DNA of 32,161 nt from Pseudomonadota bacterium. Lineage in GTDB: Bacteria; Myxococcota; Myxococcia; Myxococcales; JAKAPL01. Position 1 is the stretch's first letter. Each line of letters begins with the position of its first letter. Below the pieces are notes generated by a model. The model worked only from the letters and a program-made list of their open reading frames with translations. It was not told the DNA's origin and did no database searches. Below, in pieces: positions 9,658 through 19,412 of this stretch. Location: assembly GCA_027451705.1 (NCBI GenBank), contig DAIDIT010000020.1, positions 1-32,161 of the forward strand, given 5' to 3'. The position numbers and the translations under genes were made by a program.

Positions 9658-11739
9658 TCAGAGGGTCTGGAGGTACTGGACCAGATCGTCGATCTCGCCG
9701 GAGCTCAGGTCGCTCGTGTGGCCGTGCCGGTCGCCCGGGTTGTTCGTCAGCCGGTCGCGGAGGGTGGCCGCGGCGCCGGAGTGGAGGTAGGGAGCCGCCC
9801 AGACCACGCCGAGCAGCGACGGCGTGTTGAAGCCGTGGTCGGTGTTCGCGAGGTTCGCGTGGGTGGTGGGGGCGCTCGCCGTCGTCCCGGCGCAGGAGCC
9901 CATCGACGGATCCAGCCGGCAGGGATCGTCCGGCTTGCCGCCGGGGTTCGACGTCACGAGGGTCCCGACGTCGTGGAAGCCGTTGTCGGTGAAGTCGGGC
10001 CCGCTGTGGCAGGCGATGCACATTGCCTTGCCCTCGAAGAGCGTCTTGCCGGCCTGCTGCGCGGGGGTCAGGCCGCCCGGCTGCCGGAACGGGTTGTCGG
10101 GCGTCCCGAGCCCCTGGAGGTAGGTCGTGATCTGGTTGCTCTGCTGCTGCGAGACGCCCAGCCCGCCCATCCGGACCTGCACCGTCTCGGCGAAGAAGGC
10201 CGAGAAGTCGTCCTCGGTCCCGTCCCAGTGGTAGGGCGCCGTGTCCTGGATGCGCCGGCCGAGGAGGCTCGGCGTCTTGCGCGGCCCGAACTCGAACTGC
10301 CAGACGTTGCCGTCGTTTCCACCTTCGAGGTGGCAGGACTCGCAGGCAATCCCACCGCCCGGGACCGTCATCGCCGGATCGGCGGCGCTGAAGAAGAGCC
10401 GCCGGCCCTCGACCGCGTCGGCCGGCAGGTTCCCCGGGGTCGACACGGTGACCCGCGCCACCTCGACGAGCTGGCCGCCCTGCCGCTGAACGAACGAGAC
10501 GCTGTAGTCGAGCGAGTTGTGGACGTACAGGGTCTGCTCGTCCTGGCCCAGCGCGATTCCGGTCGGCGCGCTTCCCACCGGCACGACCGTCAGGACGCCG
10601 TTGTCCGTGCCCTGCGCCGTGCGGCTCGTCGGCGAGAGCACCGTCACGTCGTCGCTGTTCTCGTTCGCGACGTAGAGGAACTGGCCGCGAGGATCCTCGA
10701 CCGCGGCGACCGGTCCCTGGCTCCACGGCTGCGGCGGCGGGCTGCTCACGCCGTAGGCGCTGCTGCCCCCTCCGCTGCTGCCGCTCCCGCCGCCCCCGAA
10801 CGGCGTCGGGTGCGGCGGCCCGCCCATGCTGCCGCCGGCCGGCTGCGCGCTGCTGCCGCCCGGGAAGATGACGGGCGGCGGGAAGTCCTTCTGGCCCGTC
10901 TTCGCGTCGTCGATCGCCGTGTTGGACGAGATGTCGAGGGTCGTCAGCGCCGGCACGACGATCGGCGTACTGCTGTCGCCCGCACCGAGGACCTCCTGCC
11001 GCTCGCGCCGATGGACCAGGTACGCGCGGTTGCCGTCCGGGGAGACCACGATCGAATCGAGCGCGGTCGGCCGGAACGCTGGGAGCGACGCCAGCGGCGC
11101 ACCGAGGCCGCTGCCGGCCGAGGCCGGGTCGACCCCGACCGCGGTCGAGATGGAGCTCTTCACGTTGCCCGAGGCGTCGAGGACGTCGACGGTCCCGCTC
11201 TTGTAGTGGGTGACGTAGAGCCGCCCGTCCGCGAGCACGGCGACGTTGCGCGGCTCGTCCGAGAGCGCGGCCTGCCACAGGTGCGTCGGCGTCGGCGCGG
11301 AGACGTCGAAGGCGTCGAGGGTCGCCGAGGCACTGCTCACGACGTAGAGCGTGGCGCCGTCGTTGCTGAGCGCGAGGCCGATCGGCTCGGCACCAACGGG
11401 GATGCGGGCCGCCTCGGTCCAGATCCCCCGGTGGACGATCGAGACGCTGCGGCTGCCGCGGTTGGTCACGTAGAGGGTGTCGTCGGGCGCGACGGCGATC
11501 CGCGCGGGCCGTTCCCCGACCGTGACGTGCGTCACGACCTGTCGCGTCGTGGCGTCGACCACCGTGACGTCCCCGGTGTCGGCGTTCGCCGTATAGAGGA
11601 GCTTGCCGTCGGTCGACAGCCCCAGGGTCCCGTCGTACTGGCTCCGGAGCTTGGTCGCCGAGGGGGCGCACGCCAAGGTTGCGCAGAGCGCCGCACAGCC
11701 TGCGCAGAGGGCGCCACGGGTTCGCGACATCGACATCAT
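9658..11739 (-). CDS. YncE-type beta-propeller fused to di-heme cytochrome c peroxidase/MauG-like domain, lipoprotein
   Basis: Start MMSMSRTRGALCAGCAALCATLACAPS (lipobox); repeated propeller strands (LYTANADTGDVTVVDATTRQVV..., LYVTNRGSRSVSIV..., LYVANENSDDVTVL...); two heme motifs CESCH and CIACH. Confidence 0.9.
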   Translation of the reverse strand: MMSMSRTRGALCAGCAALCATLACAPSATKLRSQYDGTLGLSTDGKLLYTANADTGDVTVVDATTRQVVTHVTVGERPARIAVAPDDTLYVTNRGSRSVSIVHRGIWTEAARIPVGAEPIGLALSNDGATLYVVSSASATLDAFDVSAPTPTHLWQAALSDEPRNVAVLADGRLYVTHYKSGTVDVLDASGNVKSSISTAVGVDPASAGSGLGAPLASLPAFRPTALDSIVVSPDGNRAYLVHRRERQEVLGAGDSSTPIVVPALTTLDISSNTAIDDAKTGQKDFPPPVIFPGGSSAQPAGGSMGGPPHPTPFGGGGSGSSGGGSSAYGVSSPPPQPWSQGPVAAVEDPRGQFLYVANENSDDVTVLSPTSRTAQGTDNGVLTVVPVGSAPTGIALGQDEQTLYVHNSLDYSVSFVQRQGGQLVEVARVTVSTPGNLPADAVEGRRLFFSAADPAMTVPGGGIACESCHLEGGNDGNVWQFEFGPRKTPSLLGRRIQDTAPYHWDGTEDDFSAFFAETVQVRMGGLGVSQQQSNQITTYLQGLGTPDNPFRQPGGLTPAQQAGKTLFEGKAMCIACHSGPDFTDNGFHDVGTLVTSNPGGKPDDPCRLDPSMGSCAGTTASAPTTHANLANTDHGFNTPSLLGVVWAAPYLHSGAAATLRDRLTNNPGDRHGHTSDLSSGEIDDLVQYLQTL

Positions 11740-11956
11740 GGGATCCACCCTTTCCATGGCGTGCCAAACCGCCGCGCCGTCGACCAACCTGCCGGAACCG
11801 CTGGACGCCACGCGTCCCACCGAGCGTCCGATGCAAATCCTTCGTGCAACGCGCATGCCTGGACGCCCGCCATGCGCAAATTATTCTACCGCTCGTCCCC
11901 CGAGCTTTCCAGTCCCCCGCTGGCGCCGTCCCGCCCGGGCGCGTTATAGCCGCGTC

Positions 11957-13294
11957 ATGCCCAGCGCCCGCCTCCCGCCCGGTCCCCGCGCGCCCTTCGG
12001 CGTCAACCCGCTCACCTTTCACCGCCACCGGCTCGAGATCCTGCTGCGCGTCGCCCGCGAGTACGGCGACATCGCGTCCTTCCTGCTCGGGCCGGTCCGC
12101 GTCGTCCTCCTCAACCACCCCGACCTCGTCCGCGAGGTGCTGGTCACCCGCGAGGACGACTTCGTGAAGGGCCGGGGCATCGACGAGCTGCGGCGCGTCC
12201 TCGGCCAGGGGCTCCTCTCGAGCGAGGGCGACCTGCACCGGAGGCAGCGCCGCCTCATCCAGCCGCTCTTCCGCCACGAGCGCATCGCCGCCTACGCCGC
12301 CGACATGGTGGAGGTGGCCGAGCGGACCGCCGGCCGCTTCCGCGACGGCGAGACCTTCGACGTCGCCCGCGAGATGATGCGGCTGACCCTCGCGATCGTC
12401 GGCAAGACCCTCTTCGGCGTCGACGTCGAGGGCGAGGCCGCCGAGGTCGGCGAGTCGCTCTCCACCGTGATGCGCTGGACGATGAACCGCCTCTCGCCCT
12501 TCGGTGGCCTGCTCGAGAAGCTGCCGCTCGCGGCGAACCGCCGCTTCCGCGAGTCGCTCGGCCGCCTCGACGCGCTCATCGAGCGGATGATCACCGACCG
12601 GCGCCGCGACCCGGGCCACGGCGACCTGCTCGCGCTCCTGCTCGCGGCGCAGGACGTCGAGGGCGACGGCGGCGGGATGTCCGACCGACAGGTCCGCGAC
12701 GAGGCCATGACCCTCTTCCTCGCCGGCCACGAGACCACCGCCCAGGCGCTCACCTTCACCTTCTGGCTGCTCGGCCACCACCCCGAGGTCGAGGGGCGCC
12801 TGCATGCCGAGCTGGATTCCGTCCTCGATGGCCGCGCCCCCCGCGCCGAGGACTACGGCAAGCTCGTCTACACCAGGCAGGTCCTCTGGGAGTCGATGCG
12901 CATCTACCCGCCCGCCTGGATCATCGGCCGCCGCGCGCTCGTCGACCTCGAGCTCGGCGGCCACCGCGTCCCCGCGGGCGCGCTGGTCCTCGCGAGCCCC
13001 TTCGTCAGCCACCGCGACCCCCGCTTCTTCCCCGACCCCGAACGCTTCGATCCCGACCGCTTCGCGGCCTCCGCGTCTGCCGACCGCCCCCGCTACGCGT
13101 ACTACCCCTTCGGCGGCGGCTCCCGCGTCTGCATCGGCGAGGGCTTCGCGGCCATGGAGGGCACCCTCGTCCTCGCCTCCCTCGCGCGCCGCTTCCGGCT
13201 GCGTCCAGTCCCCGGCCAGACCCTCGAGCTCGAGCCGCTCGTCACCCTGCGCCCGCGCCACGGCCTGCGCGTCACCGCCGTGCGCCGCGATTGA
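11957..13294 (+). CDS. cytochrome P450
   Basis: I-helix FLAGHETTAQAL, ExxR (WESMRIYPP), heme loop FGGGSRVCIGEGFA. ATG at 11957. Confidence 0.96.
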   Translation: MPSARLPPGPRAPFGVNPLTFHRHRLEILLRVAREYGDIASFLLGPVRVVLLNHPDLVREVLVTREDDFVKGRGIDELRRVLGQGLLSSEGDLHRRQRRLIQPLFRHERIAAYAADMVEVAERTAGRFRDGETFDVAREMMRLTLAIVGKTLFGVDVEGEAAEVGESLSTVMRWTMNRLSPFGGLLEKLPLAANRRFRESLGRLDALIERMITDRRRDPGHGDLLALLLAAQDVEGDGGGMSDRQVRDEAMTLFLAGHETTAQALTFTFWLLGHHPEVEGRLHAELDSVLDGRAPRAEDYGKLVYTRQVLWESMRIYPPAWIIGRRALVDLELGGHRVPAGALVLASPFVSHRDPRFFPDPERFDPDRFAASASADRPRYAYYPFGGGSRVCIGEGFAAMEGTLVLASLARRFRLRPVPGQTLELEPLVTLRPRHGLRVTAVRRD

Positions 13295-13328
13295 CCGGGC
13301 GGGCCCGGGCGCCTACGCTTCTCTCGCA

Positions 13329-13844
13329 ATGGCCCGCCCCAAGCGCCAGATCGTCGCGCTGACCGTCAACGGCGAGGCGATCGAAATCGCGGTCCGGCCG
13401 CACGAGACCCTCCTCGAGGCGCTCCGCTACGGGCTGCGGCTCACCGGCAGCAAGCAGGGCTGCGACAAGGGCGACTGCGGCGCCTGCACCGTCCGGCTCG
13501 ACGGCGTCCCGGTGCTCTCCTGCATCACCCTGGCCGTCGAGGCGGCCGGCCGCAGCGTGACCACGCTCGAGGGACTCTCGCACGGCCCCACCCTCGACCC
13601 GGTCCAGGCCGCCTTCGACGCCTGCGGCGCCCTCCAGTGCGGCTTCTGCCAGAGCGGCATGATGCTCTCCGCCCGCGCCCTGCTCGACCACAACCCCAAG
13701 CCCTCCCTGCGCGAGATCAAGGAAGCCCTCTCCGGCAACCTCTGCCGCTGCACTGGCTACACCAAGATCCTCGAAGCCGTTCAGGTCGCCGCCGGCCTGT
13801 GCCAACCTGGCGAAGGCCCGGTCGACGAACTGCACCGAGGGTGA
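13329..13844 (+). CDS. (2Fe-2S)-binding small subunit of xanthine dehydrogenase-family molybdoenzyme
   Basis: GCDKGDCGACTVRLDGVPVLSC and CGFCQSGM...NLCRCTGYTKI two [2Fe-2S] motifs. Confidence 0.95.
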   Translation: MARPKRQIVALTVNGEAIEIAVRPHETLLEALRYGLRLTGSKQGCDKGDCGACTVRLDGVPVLSCITLAVEAAGRSVTTLEGLSHGPTLDPVQAAFDACGALQCGFCQSGMMLSARALLDHNPKPSLREIKEALSGNLCRCTGYTKILEAVQVAAGLCQPGEGPVDELHRG

Positions 13845-13847
13845 CCG

Positions 13848-16166
13848 ATGGCCCGCGAGCGCGCGAAGACGAGCGTCATCGGCGGCCGGCACCGCAAGGG
13901 GGACAGCGTGCTGAAGGCCACGGGCCAGGCGCTGTACGCCGACGACATCCAGCTCCCGCGGATGCTCCACGCGAAGATCCTCCGCTCGCCCCATCCCCAC
14001 GCCCGCATCCGCGGCATCGACTTCTCGGCCGCGCTCGCCCACCCGGGCGTCGTCGCGGTGCTCGAGGGCCGGGAGCTGCCCACGCGCTACGGCATCATCC
14101 CGTGGACCGAGGACGAGCAGGCGCTCGCCGAGGACAAGGCGCGCTACGTGGGTGACGAGGTCGCGGCCGTCGCGGCGGTCGACGAACTGACCGCCGACGA
14201 GGCGCTCGCCCTGATCCGCGTCGACTACGAGCCGCTGCCCGCGCTCCTCTCGGTCGACGAGGCCGCCGCGCGGCCCGACGTGAAGATCCACGAGGGCGCC
14301 AAGCACGGCAACGTCAGCAAGCGCGTCGACCTCGCCTTCGGCGACGTCGAGGGCGAGCTCGCGCGCTCGGCCGTGGTCGTCGACGAGCGCTTCTACTACG
14401 AGGGCTCCACCCACGCGCCGATCGAGCCGCACTGCGCGCTCGCCCAGGTGGACGGCGACGGCAACCTCACCGTCTGGTCCTCGACCCAGATCCCCCACTA
14501 CCTCCACCGCGCCCTCGCCAAGGTCCTCGGCCTCCCCGAGAAGAAGATCCGCGTGATCCAGCCGTTCCTCGGCGGCGCGTTCGGCGGCAAGAGCGACCCC
14601 TTCGCGCTCGAGTTCTGCGTCGCGAAGCTCGCCCTGAAGACCGGCCGCCCGGTGAAGATCCTCTACACCCGCGAGGAGGTCTTCTACGCCCACCGCGGCC
14701 GCCACCCGATGCGGATGCGCTACCGCGTCGGGACCGACCCGGACGGCCGGCTCACCGCCGTCGACGCGAAGATCGACATCGACGGCGGCGCCTACAGCTC
14801 CTTCGGCCTCGTCACCGCCTACTACGCGGGTCAGCTCCTCACCGGCCCCTACCGCTTCCCCACCTACCACTTCGACTCGACCCGCTTCTTCACGAACAAG
14901 CCGTGCTGCGGCCCCAAGCGCGGCCACGGCAGCGTCCAGCCGCGCTTCGCGTTCGAGGTCGCCCTCGACATGGCCGCCGAGAAGCTCGGGCTCGACCCGA
15001 TCGAGATCCGACGCCGCAACTTCATCGGCGAGGACGTGACGACCGTCAACGGCCAGCGGATCGGGAGCAACGGCTTCCTCGCCTGCCTCGACGCCGTCGA
15101 GCGCGCCTCGGGCTGGAAGGAGCGCTACGCGCAGCTTCCGCCCGGCAAGGGGCTCGGCGTCGCCGGCAGCATGTACATCAGCGGCACCGCCTACCCCATC
15201 TACCCGAACGAGATGCCGCAGACCGGCGTGCAGGTGAAGCTCGACCGCTCGGGCCGCGTCACCGTCTTCAGCGGCGCCTCCGACATCGGCCAGGGGAGCA
15301 ACAGCGTGCCGGCCTGGATCCTCGCCGAGGAGCTCGGCTGCGCGCCCGAAGACGTCGTCGCCGTCGTCTCGGACACCGACCTCACCCCCGTCGACCTCGG
15401 CGCCTACAGCTCGCGGGTGACCTTCATGCTCGGCCTCGCCTGCATCGAGGCCGGCCGGAGGCTGCGCGCCCAGCTCGACGCCGCCGTCGCCGAGGCGTGG
15501 AAGATCCCCGCGGCCAACGTCGAGGCCGCGCTCGGCACCTACCGCGAGGTGGGCTCCGCCCGGACACTCTCGTTCGTCGAGGCCGTCCGGCTCGCCGAAG
15601 CGAAGTTCGGCACCCTCGGCGCGACCGGCAGCTACCGCACCCAGAAGCTCGGCGGCGACTACCGCGGCGGCACCATCGGCGCCTCGCCTGCCTACTCCTT
15701 CACCGCCCACGTCGCCGAGGTCGACGTCGACCGCGAGACCGGGATCATCACGGTCGGCAAGCTCTGGATCGCCCACGACTGCGGCCGCGCCCTCAACCCC
15801 TGCCTCGTCGAGGGGCAGATGGAGGGCTCCGCCTACATGGGCTACGCGGAGGCGCTCTTCGAGGCGCAGGAGTACGACCACAGGGGGCTCCACCGCGGGC
15901 CCTCGCTCCTCGACTACCGGATTCCGACGACCCTCGACACCCCCGACATGAAGTCGCTCATCGTCGAGAGCATCGAGCCCGGGGGGCCCTACGGCGCCAA
16001 GGAGGCCGGCGAGGGCCCCCTGCACCCGTCCATCCCCGCCATCTCGAACGCCGTCTGGCGCGCCTGCGGCATCCGCCTGACCGAGCTGCCCTTCACGCCC
16101 GCGCGCGTGCTCAGGCTCCTGCGCGAGAAGGAAGCCCGCGAGCGAAAGCTCGCCGCGACCGCCTGA
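13848..16166 (+). CDS. molybdopterin-binding large subunit, xanthine dehydrogenase/aldehyde oxidoreductase family
   Basis: ALYADDIQLPRMLHAKILRSPHPHARI, GGAFGGKSDPFALE, GPKRGHGSVQPRFAFE, PGGPYGAKEAGEGPLHPSIPAISNAVW. Confidence 0.94.
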   Translation: MARERAKTSVIGGRHRKGDSVLKATGQALYADDIQLPRMLHAKILRSPHPHARIRGIDFSAALAHPGVVAVLEGRELPTRYGIIPWTEDEQALAEDKARYVGDEVAAVAAVDELTADEALALIRVDYEPLPALLSVDEAAARPDVKIHEGAKHGNVSKRVDLAFGDVEGELARSAVVVDERFYYEGSTHAPIEPHCALAQVDGDGNLTVWSSTQIPHYLHRALAKVLGLPEKKIRVIQPFLGGAFGGKSDPFALEFCVAKLALKTGRPVKILYTREEVFYAHRGRHPMRMRYRVGTDPDGRLTAVDAKIDIDGGAYSSFGLVTAYYAGQLLTGPYRFPTYHFDSTRFFTNKPCCGPKRGHGSVQPRFAFEVALDMAAEKLGLDPIEIRRRNFIGEDVTTVNGQRIGSNGFLACLDAVERASGWKERYAQLPPGKGLGVAGSMYISGTAYPIYPNEMPQTGVQVKLDRSGRVTVFSGASDIGQGSNSVPAWILAEELGCAPEDVVAVVSDTDLTPVDLGAYSSRVTFMLGLACIEAGRRLRAQLDAAVAEAWKIPAANVEAALGTYREVGSARTLSFVEAVRLAEAKFGTLGATGSYRTQKLGGDYRGGTIGASPAYSFTAHVAEVDVDRETGIITVGKLWIAHDCGRALNPCLVEGQMEGSAYMGYAEALFEAQEYDHRGLHRGPSLLDYRIPTTLDTPDMKSLIVESIEPGGPYGAKEAGEGPLHPSIPAISNAVWRACGIRLTELPFTPARVLRLLREKEARERKLAATA

Positions 16167-16175
16167 GCCTTCGCC

Positions 16176-17627
16176 GTGCACTGGCTCGCGGCCCCGTCGT
16201 ACGCGCTGGCCCGGCTCGTGCTCCAGCGGGGGCTCGGGGCTGTCTACCTCGTCGGCTTTCTCGTCGCCTACGACCAGTTCCCGGCGCTCTGCGGCGCGCG
16301 CGGGCTGCTCCCCGCCCCGCGCCTGCTTCGCGTGGCGCGTTTCTGGGACGCGCCCAGCCTCTTCCACCTCGGCTACTCGGACCGCGCCCTGCGCGCCGTC
16401 GCCGCGACCGGCGTCGTGCTCTCGGCCCTCGTCGCCCTAGGCGCGGTCGCGGCCGCGCCGCTCTGGGCCGGCATCGCCGTCTTCCTCGCCCTCTGGGCGC
16501 TCTACCTCTCCATCGTCTCGATCGGCGGGACGTTCTACGCCTTCGGCTGGGAGAGCCTGCTCCTCGAGGCCGGCTTCCTCGGCATCTTCCTCGGCCCCGC
16601 GCGGGTCGCGCCGCCCGCGCCCCTCGTCTTCCTCTACCGCTGGCTCCTCTTCCGCCTCGAGTTCGGCGCCGGCCTCATCAAGCTGCGCGGCGACCCGTGC
16701 TGGCGCGACCTCACCTGCCTCTACTACCACCACGAGACCCAGCCGCTCCCGAACCCCGCGAGCTGGTGGTTCCACCATCTGCCGAAGCCGCTCCACCGGG
16801 TCGAGGCCCTGGTCAACCACTTCGCGCAGCTCGTCGTCCCCTTCGGCCTCTTCTGCCCCCAGCCGGTCGCGGACGCGGCCGGCGCGGTCGTCGTCGTGAC
16901 CCAGGGGTGGCTGCTGCTCTCGGGGAACTTCGCCTGGCTCAACGCCCTCACCCTCGTCCTCGCCTTCTCCGCCTTCGACGACGCCGCGCTCGGGCGCGTG
17001 CTCCACCCGCACCTGCCGGCCGCGGGGCCGCAGCCGCTCGGGTACGCCGCCCTCGTCCTCGCCCTGACCCTGCTCGTGCTGGTCCTGAGCTACCGCCCGG
17101 CGCGCAACCTCTTCTCGCGCCGCCAGCTCATGAACGCGAGCTTCGACCCCTTGCGCCTCGTCAACACCTACGGCGCGTTCGGCGCGATCACCCGCGAGCG
17201 CGACGAGATCGTGATCGAGGGCACCCTCGACCCCGCGCCGTCCCACGCCACCGAGTGGCGGCCATACGAGTTCAAGGGAAAGCCCGGCGACGTGCGCCGC
17301 CGGCCGCCGCAGGTCGCCCCCTACCACCTGCGGCTCGACTGGCTGATGTGGTTCGCCGCGATGGGGCCGCCCTGGCACCACCCCTGGTTCCTCCCGCTGC
17401 TCGAGCGGCTCCTGCGGGCCGACCCCCCGACGCTCCGCCTCCTCGGCCGCGACCCCTTCGATGGCGAGCGGCCGGCCTTCGTCCGCGCCCGCCTCTACCG
17501 CTACCGCTACACTTCGTGGCAAGAGCGCCGCCAGACCGGCGCCTTCTGGAAGCGCGAGCTGCGCTCCGAGTACGTCCCGCCCCTCGCCCGCGACAGCCTC
17601 TGGGACAGACCTCTCGAGGCCGGGTAG
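16176..17627 (+). CDS. lipase maturation factor family protein
   Basis: GTG 16176; multi-TM N-term, GGTFYAFGWESLLLEAGFL, WWFHHLPKPLHRVEALVNHFAQLV, EWRPYEFKGKPGDVRRRPPQVAPYHLRLDWLMWFAAM (LMF hallmark). Confidence 0.9.
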   Translation: MHWLAAPSYALARLVLQRGLGAVYLVGFLVAYDQFPALCGARGLLPAPRLLRVARFWDAPSLFHLGYSDRALRAVAATGVVLSALVALGAVAAAPLWAGIAVFLALWALYLSIVSIGGTFYAFGWESLLLEAGFLGIFLGPARVAPPAPLVFLYRWLLFRLEFGAGLIKLRGDPCWRDLTCLYYHHETQPLPNPASWWFHHLPKPLHRVEALVNHFAQLVVPFGLFCPQPVADAAGAVVVVTQGWLLLSGNFAWLNALTLVLAFSAFDDAALGRVLHPHLPAAGPQPLGYAALVLALTLLVLVLSYRPARNLFSRRQLMNASFDPLRLVNTYGAFGAITRERDEIVIEGTLDPAPSHATEWRPYEFKGKPGDVRRRPPQVAPYHLRLDWLMWFAAMGPPWHHPWFLPLLERLLRADPPTLRLLGRDPFDGERPAFVRARLYRYRYTSWQERRQTGAFWKRELRSEYVPPLARDSLWDRPLEAG

Positions 17628-17684
17628 AATATCGGGGCCGTGACATCGTCCGTGGTGCACCCACCTGGTCGAGGGAGGTCGAAC

Positions 17685-19130
17685 GTGGTCTCGCGCCTCA
17701 CGTTTCAGCACTTTACCGTTTCTTTCGGTGTCGCGGCCCTGCTGTGCACTGGATGCCCGACGGGCTCGTCCACGCCAGATGGCGGGACGCCGTCCGGAAG
17801 TGCGGGCACGACCTCCGGTGGATCGACGTCCGGTGCGGCCTGCGCCTCGATGGGGAGCTGCTACGGAGGCGCGACTTGTCCCGCCGGCAGTCAGTGCGAC
17901 AGCCGAACCTACGCATGCTGTCGCGTTGCGGGCGGGACTGGCTCCAGTTCTGGCGGCTCCAGTGGAGTGGCTGCCGGCACGACGACCTCCGGAGGGGCCT
18001 CGAGCGGTGGGTCATCCGGAGGCGGAACTTCTTCGAGCGGATCCTCGTCCGGCGGCACGACCACAGGCGGGTCCACATCGGGCGGTTCGTCGACCGGCGG
18101 TTCGACGGGTGGGGGCACCACGGGCAACTGTGGAGTCCCCGCGCTCGACGGCGGCTCCTGGGTGGTGACCGTGGCAGGCCAAACAGATTCCTGCGGTTAC
18201 CAGGATGGTCCGGACGGAGTGGCGGTGTTCGGCGATCCGGACGACGTCGCCGTCGATCCGACCGGGACCGTCCTATACGTCGCGGACACGAGCAACCACT
18301 ATGTCCGCAAGGTCGTGCGGTCCGGCTGCGACAGCACGACGTCGACGATCGCGGGAAATGGCACGTGCGCCGACGTCGACGGGGGAGCCACCGCGCTCTG
18401 CTCGCCAACCGGAGTTGCACTCGACCCGGCCGGGCACGTCTACGTCGTCGATTCCACGAGCGCCAGTGTCCTCGCGGTTGGCCCAGGCGGAGACGTGACA
18501 ACGTTTGCCCAGCTTCCCGCTCCGCTCACCAATCCCTCGATCATGATGATCGCGGCCGACTCGGCCGGAACCCTCTACGTCACCGACGACTCCTGCATCG
18601 AGAAGGTCTCGCCGACCGGCACGGTGACGACCCTGGCGGGCAACTGCGGCGCGGAGGGTTACCAGGACGGCCCGGCTTCCAGCGCCCTGTTCAGCTCGGC
18701 CGTGGGAATCGCGGTCGACGCCCATGGCAACGTCTACGTCGCCGACCTGGACCACGCCTGCATCCGCAAGATCGCCACCGACGGTACCGTCACGACACTG
18801 GCCGGAAACGGTCAGTATGGCTCCCTCGACGGCACGGGCGGACCCAACGGGACCGCGCAGTTCCAGGGCCCCGTGGCGCAATTTCCGGGTCCGTTGGGCG
18901 TTACGGTCGACGCGGCGGGGAACCTGTACGTCGCCGACGGGCAGACCGTGCGGAGCGTCGACCCGCAGGGAAATGTGACGACATTGGCCGGCGAACCAGG
19001 GAAAGGATGCGACGATGGGGCGGGCGCAACCGCTGGCATCGCAAGGCCCATCGGCATGTCGATCGATGGAGCCGGCAACGTGTACGCCATGGACGCGGCC
19101 TGCTGCGCGATCCGCGAGATCTTTCACTGA
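17685..19130 (+). CDS. NHL-repeat lipoprotein with Ser/Gly/Thr-rich linker
   Basis: GTG 17685 preceded by GAGGGAGG; lipobox GVAALLCTGCPTG; repeats VAVDPTGTVLYVADTSNHYVRKV, IAVDAHGNVYVADLDHACIRKIATDGTVTTLAGNG. Confidence 0.88.
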   Translation: MVSRLTFQHFTVSFGVAALLCTGCPTGSSTPDGGTPSGSAGTTSGGSTSGAACASMGSCYGGATCPAGSQCDSRTYACCRVAGGTGSSSGGSSGVAAGTTTSGGASSGGSSGGGTSSSGSSSGGTTTGGSTSGGSSTGGSTGGGTTGNCGVPALDGGSWVVTVAGQTDSCGYQDGPDGVAVFGDPDDVAVDPTGTVLYVADTSNHYVRKVVRSGCDSTTSTIAGNGTCADVDGGATALCSPTGVALDPAGHVYVVDSTSASVLAVGPGGDVTTFAQLPAPLTNPSIMMIAADSAGTLYVTDDSCIEKVSPTGTVTTLAGNCGAEGYQDGPASSALFSSAVGIAVDAHGNVYVADLDHACIRKIATDGTVTTLAGNGQYGSLDGTGGPNGTAQFQGPVAQFPGPLGVTVDAAGNLYVADGQTVRSVDPQGNVTTLAGEPGKGCDDGAGATAGIARPIGMSIDGAGNVYAMDAACCAIREIFH

Positions 19131-19412
19131 TTTCTGGAGACGGCGACATACAGGTCGCCGTTCCGGTCAACGTCGACGACGGCCTCACCGGAACCGTGGA
19201 GCTCGGTGTTTATGCTGCCTGCACCGGGCCAAGCGATTACCCGTGCGGCAGCGGGGAGTTCCGGCGGCGGCTGGCTTTTCACCCTCCTGGTTTCCTTGCG
19301 GGCCCCTGGTTCTCGACCCGTGAACGGTTACGGAACCAAGCAGGGGAGGTGGCAGCCACGATGACTCGCGCTTGGTGAATGCCGGCCCGGGCCTTCCGTC
19401 CATGGAGGCGCC

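Noticed and set aside
9527-13261. 1244-aa minus-strand ORF
   Set aside because: Shadow ORF in high-GC DNA, antisense to the P450 and out of frame with the cytochrome fusion gene; low-complexity Arg/Gly/Ala translation.
13272-16367. 1031-aa minus-strand ORF
   Set aside because: Antisense to the clear XDH-family subunits; Val/Asp/Gly/Arg-rich shadow translation.
17940-18120. Ser/Gly/Thr linker DNA as a functional tandem repeat
   Set aside because: Low-complexity lipoprotein linker typical of myxobacterial-type secreted proteins; similar linker in the 5219-6148 lipoprotein; no independent signal.
14903-19378. 1491-aa plus-strand ORF
   Set aside because: Overlaps three well-supported genes in another frame; Arg/Pro-rich. 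Only its final part (19131-19300) looked protein-like and is listed separately.
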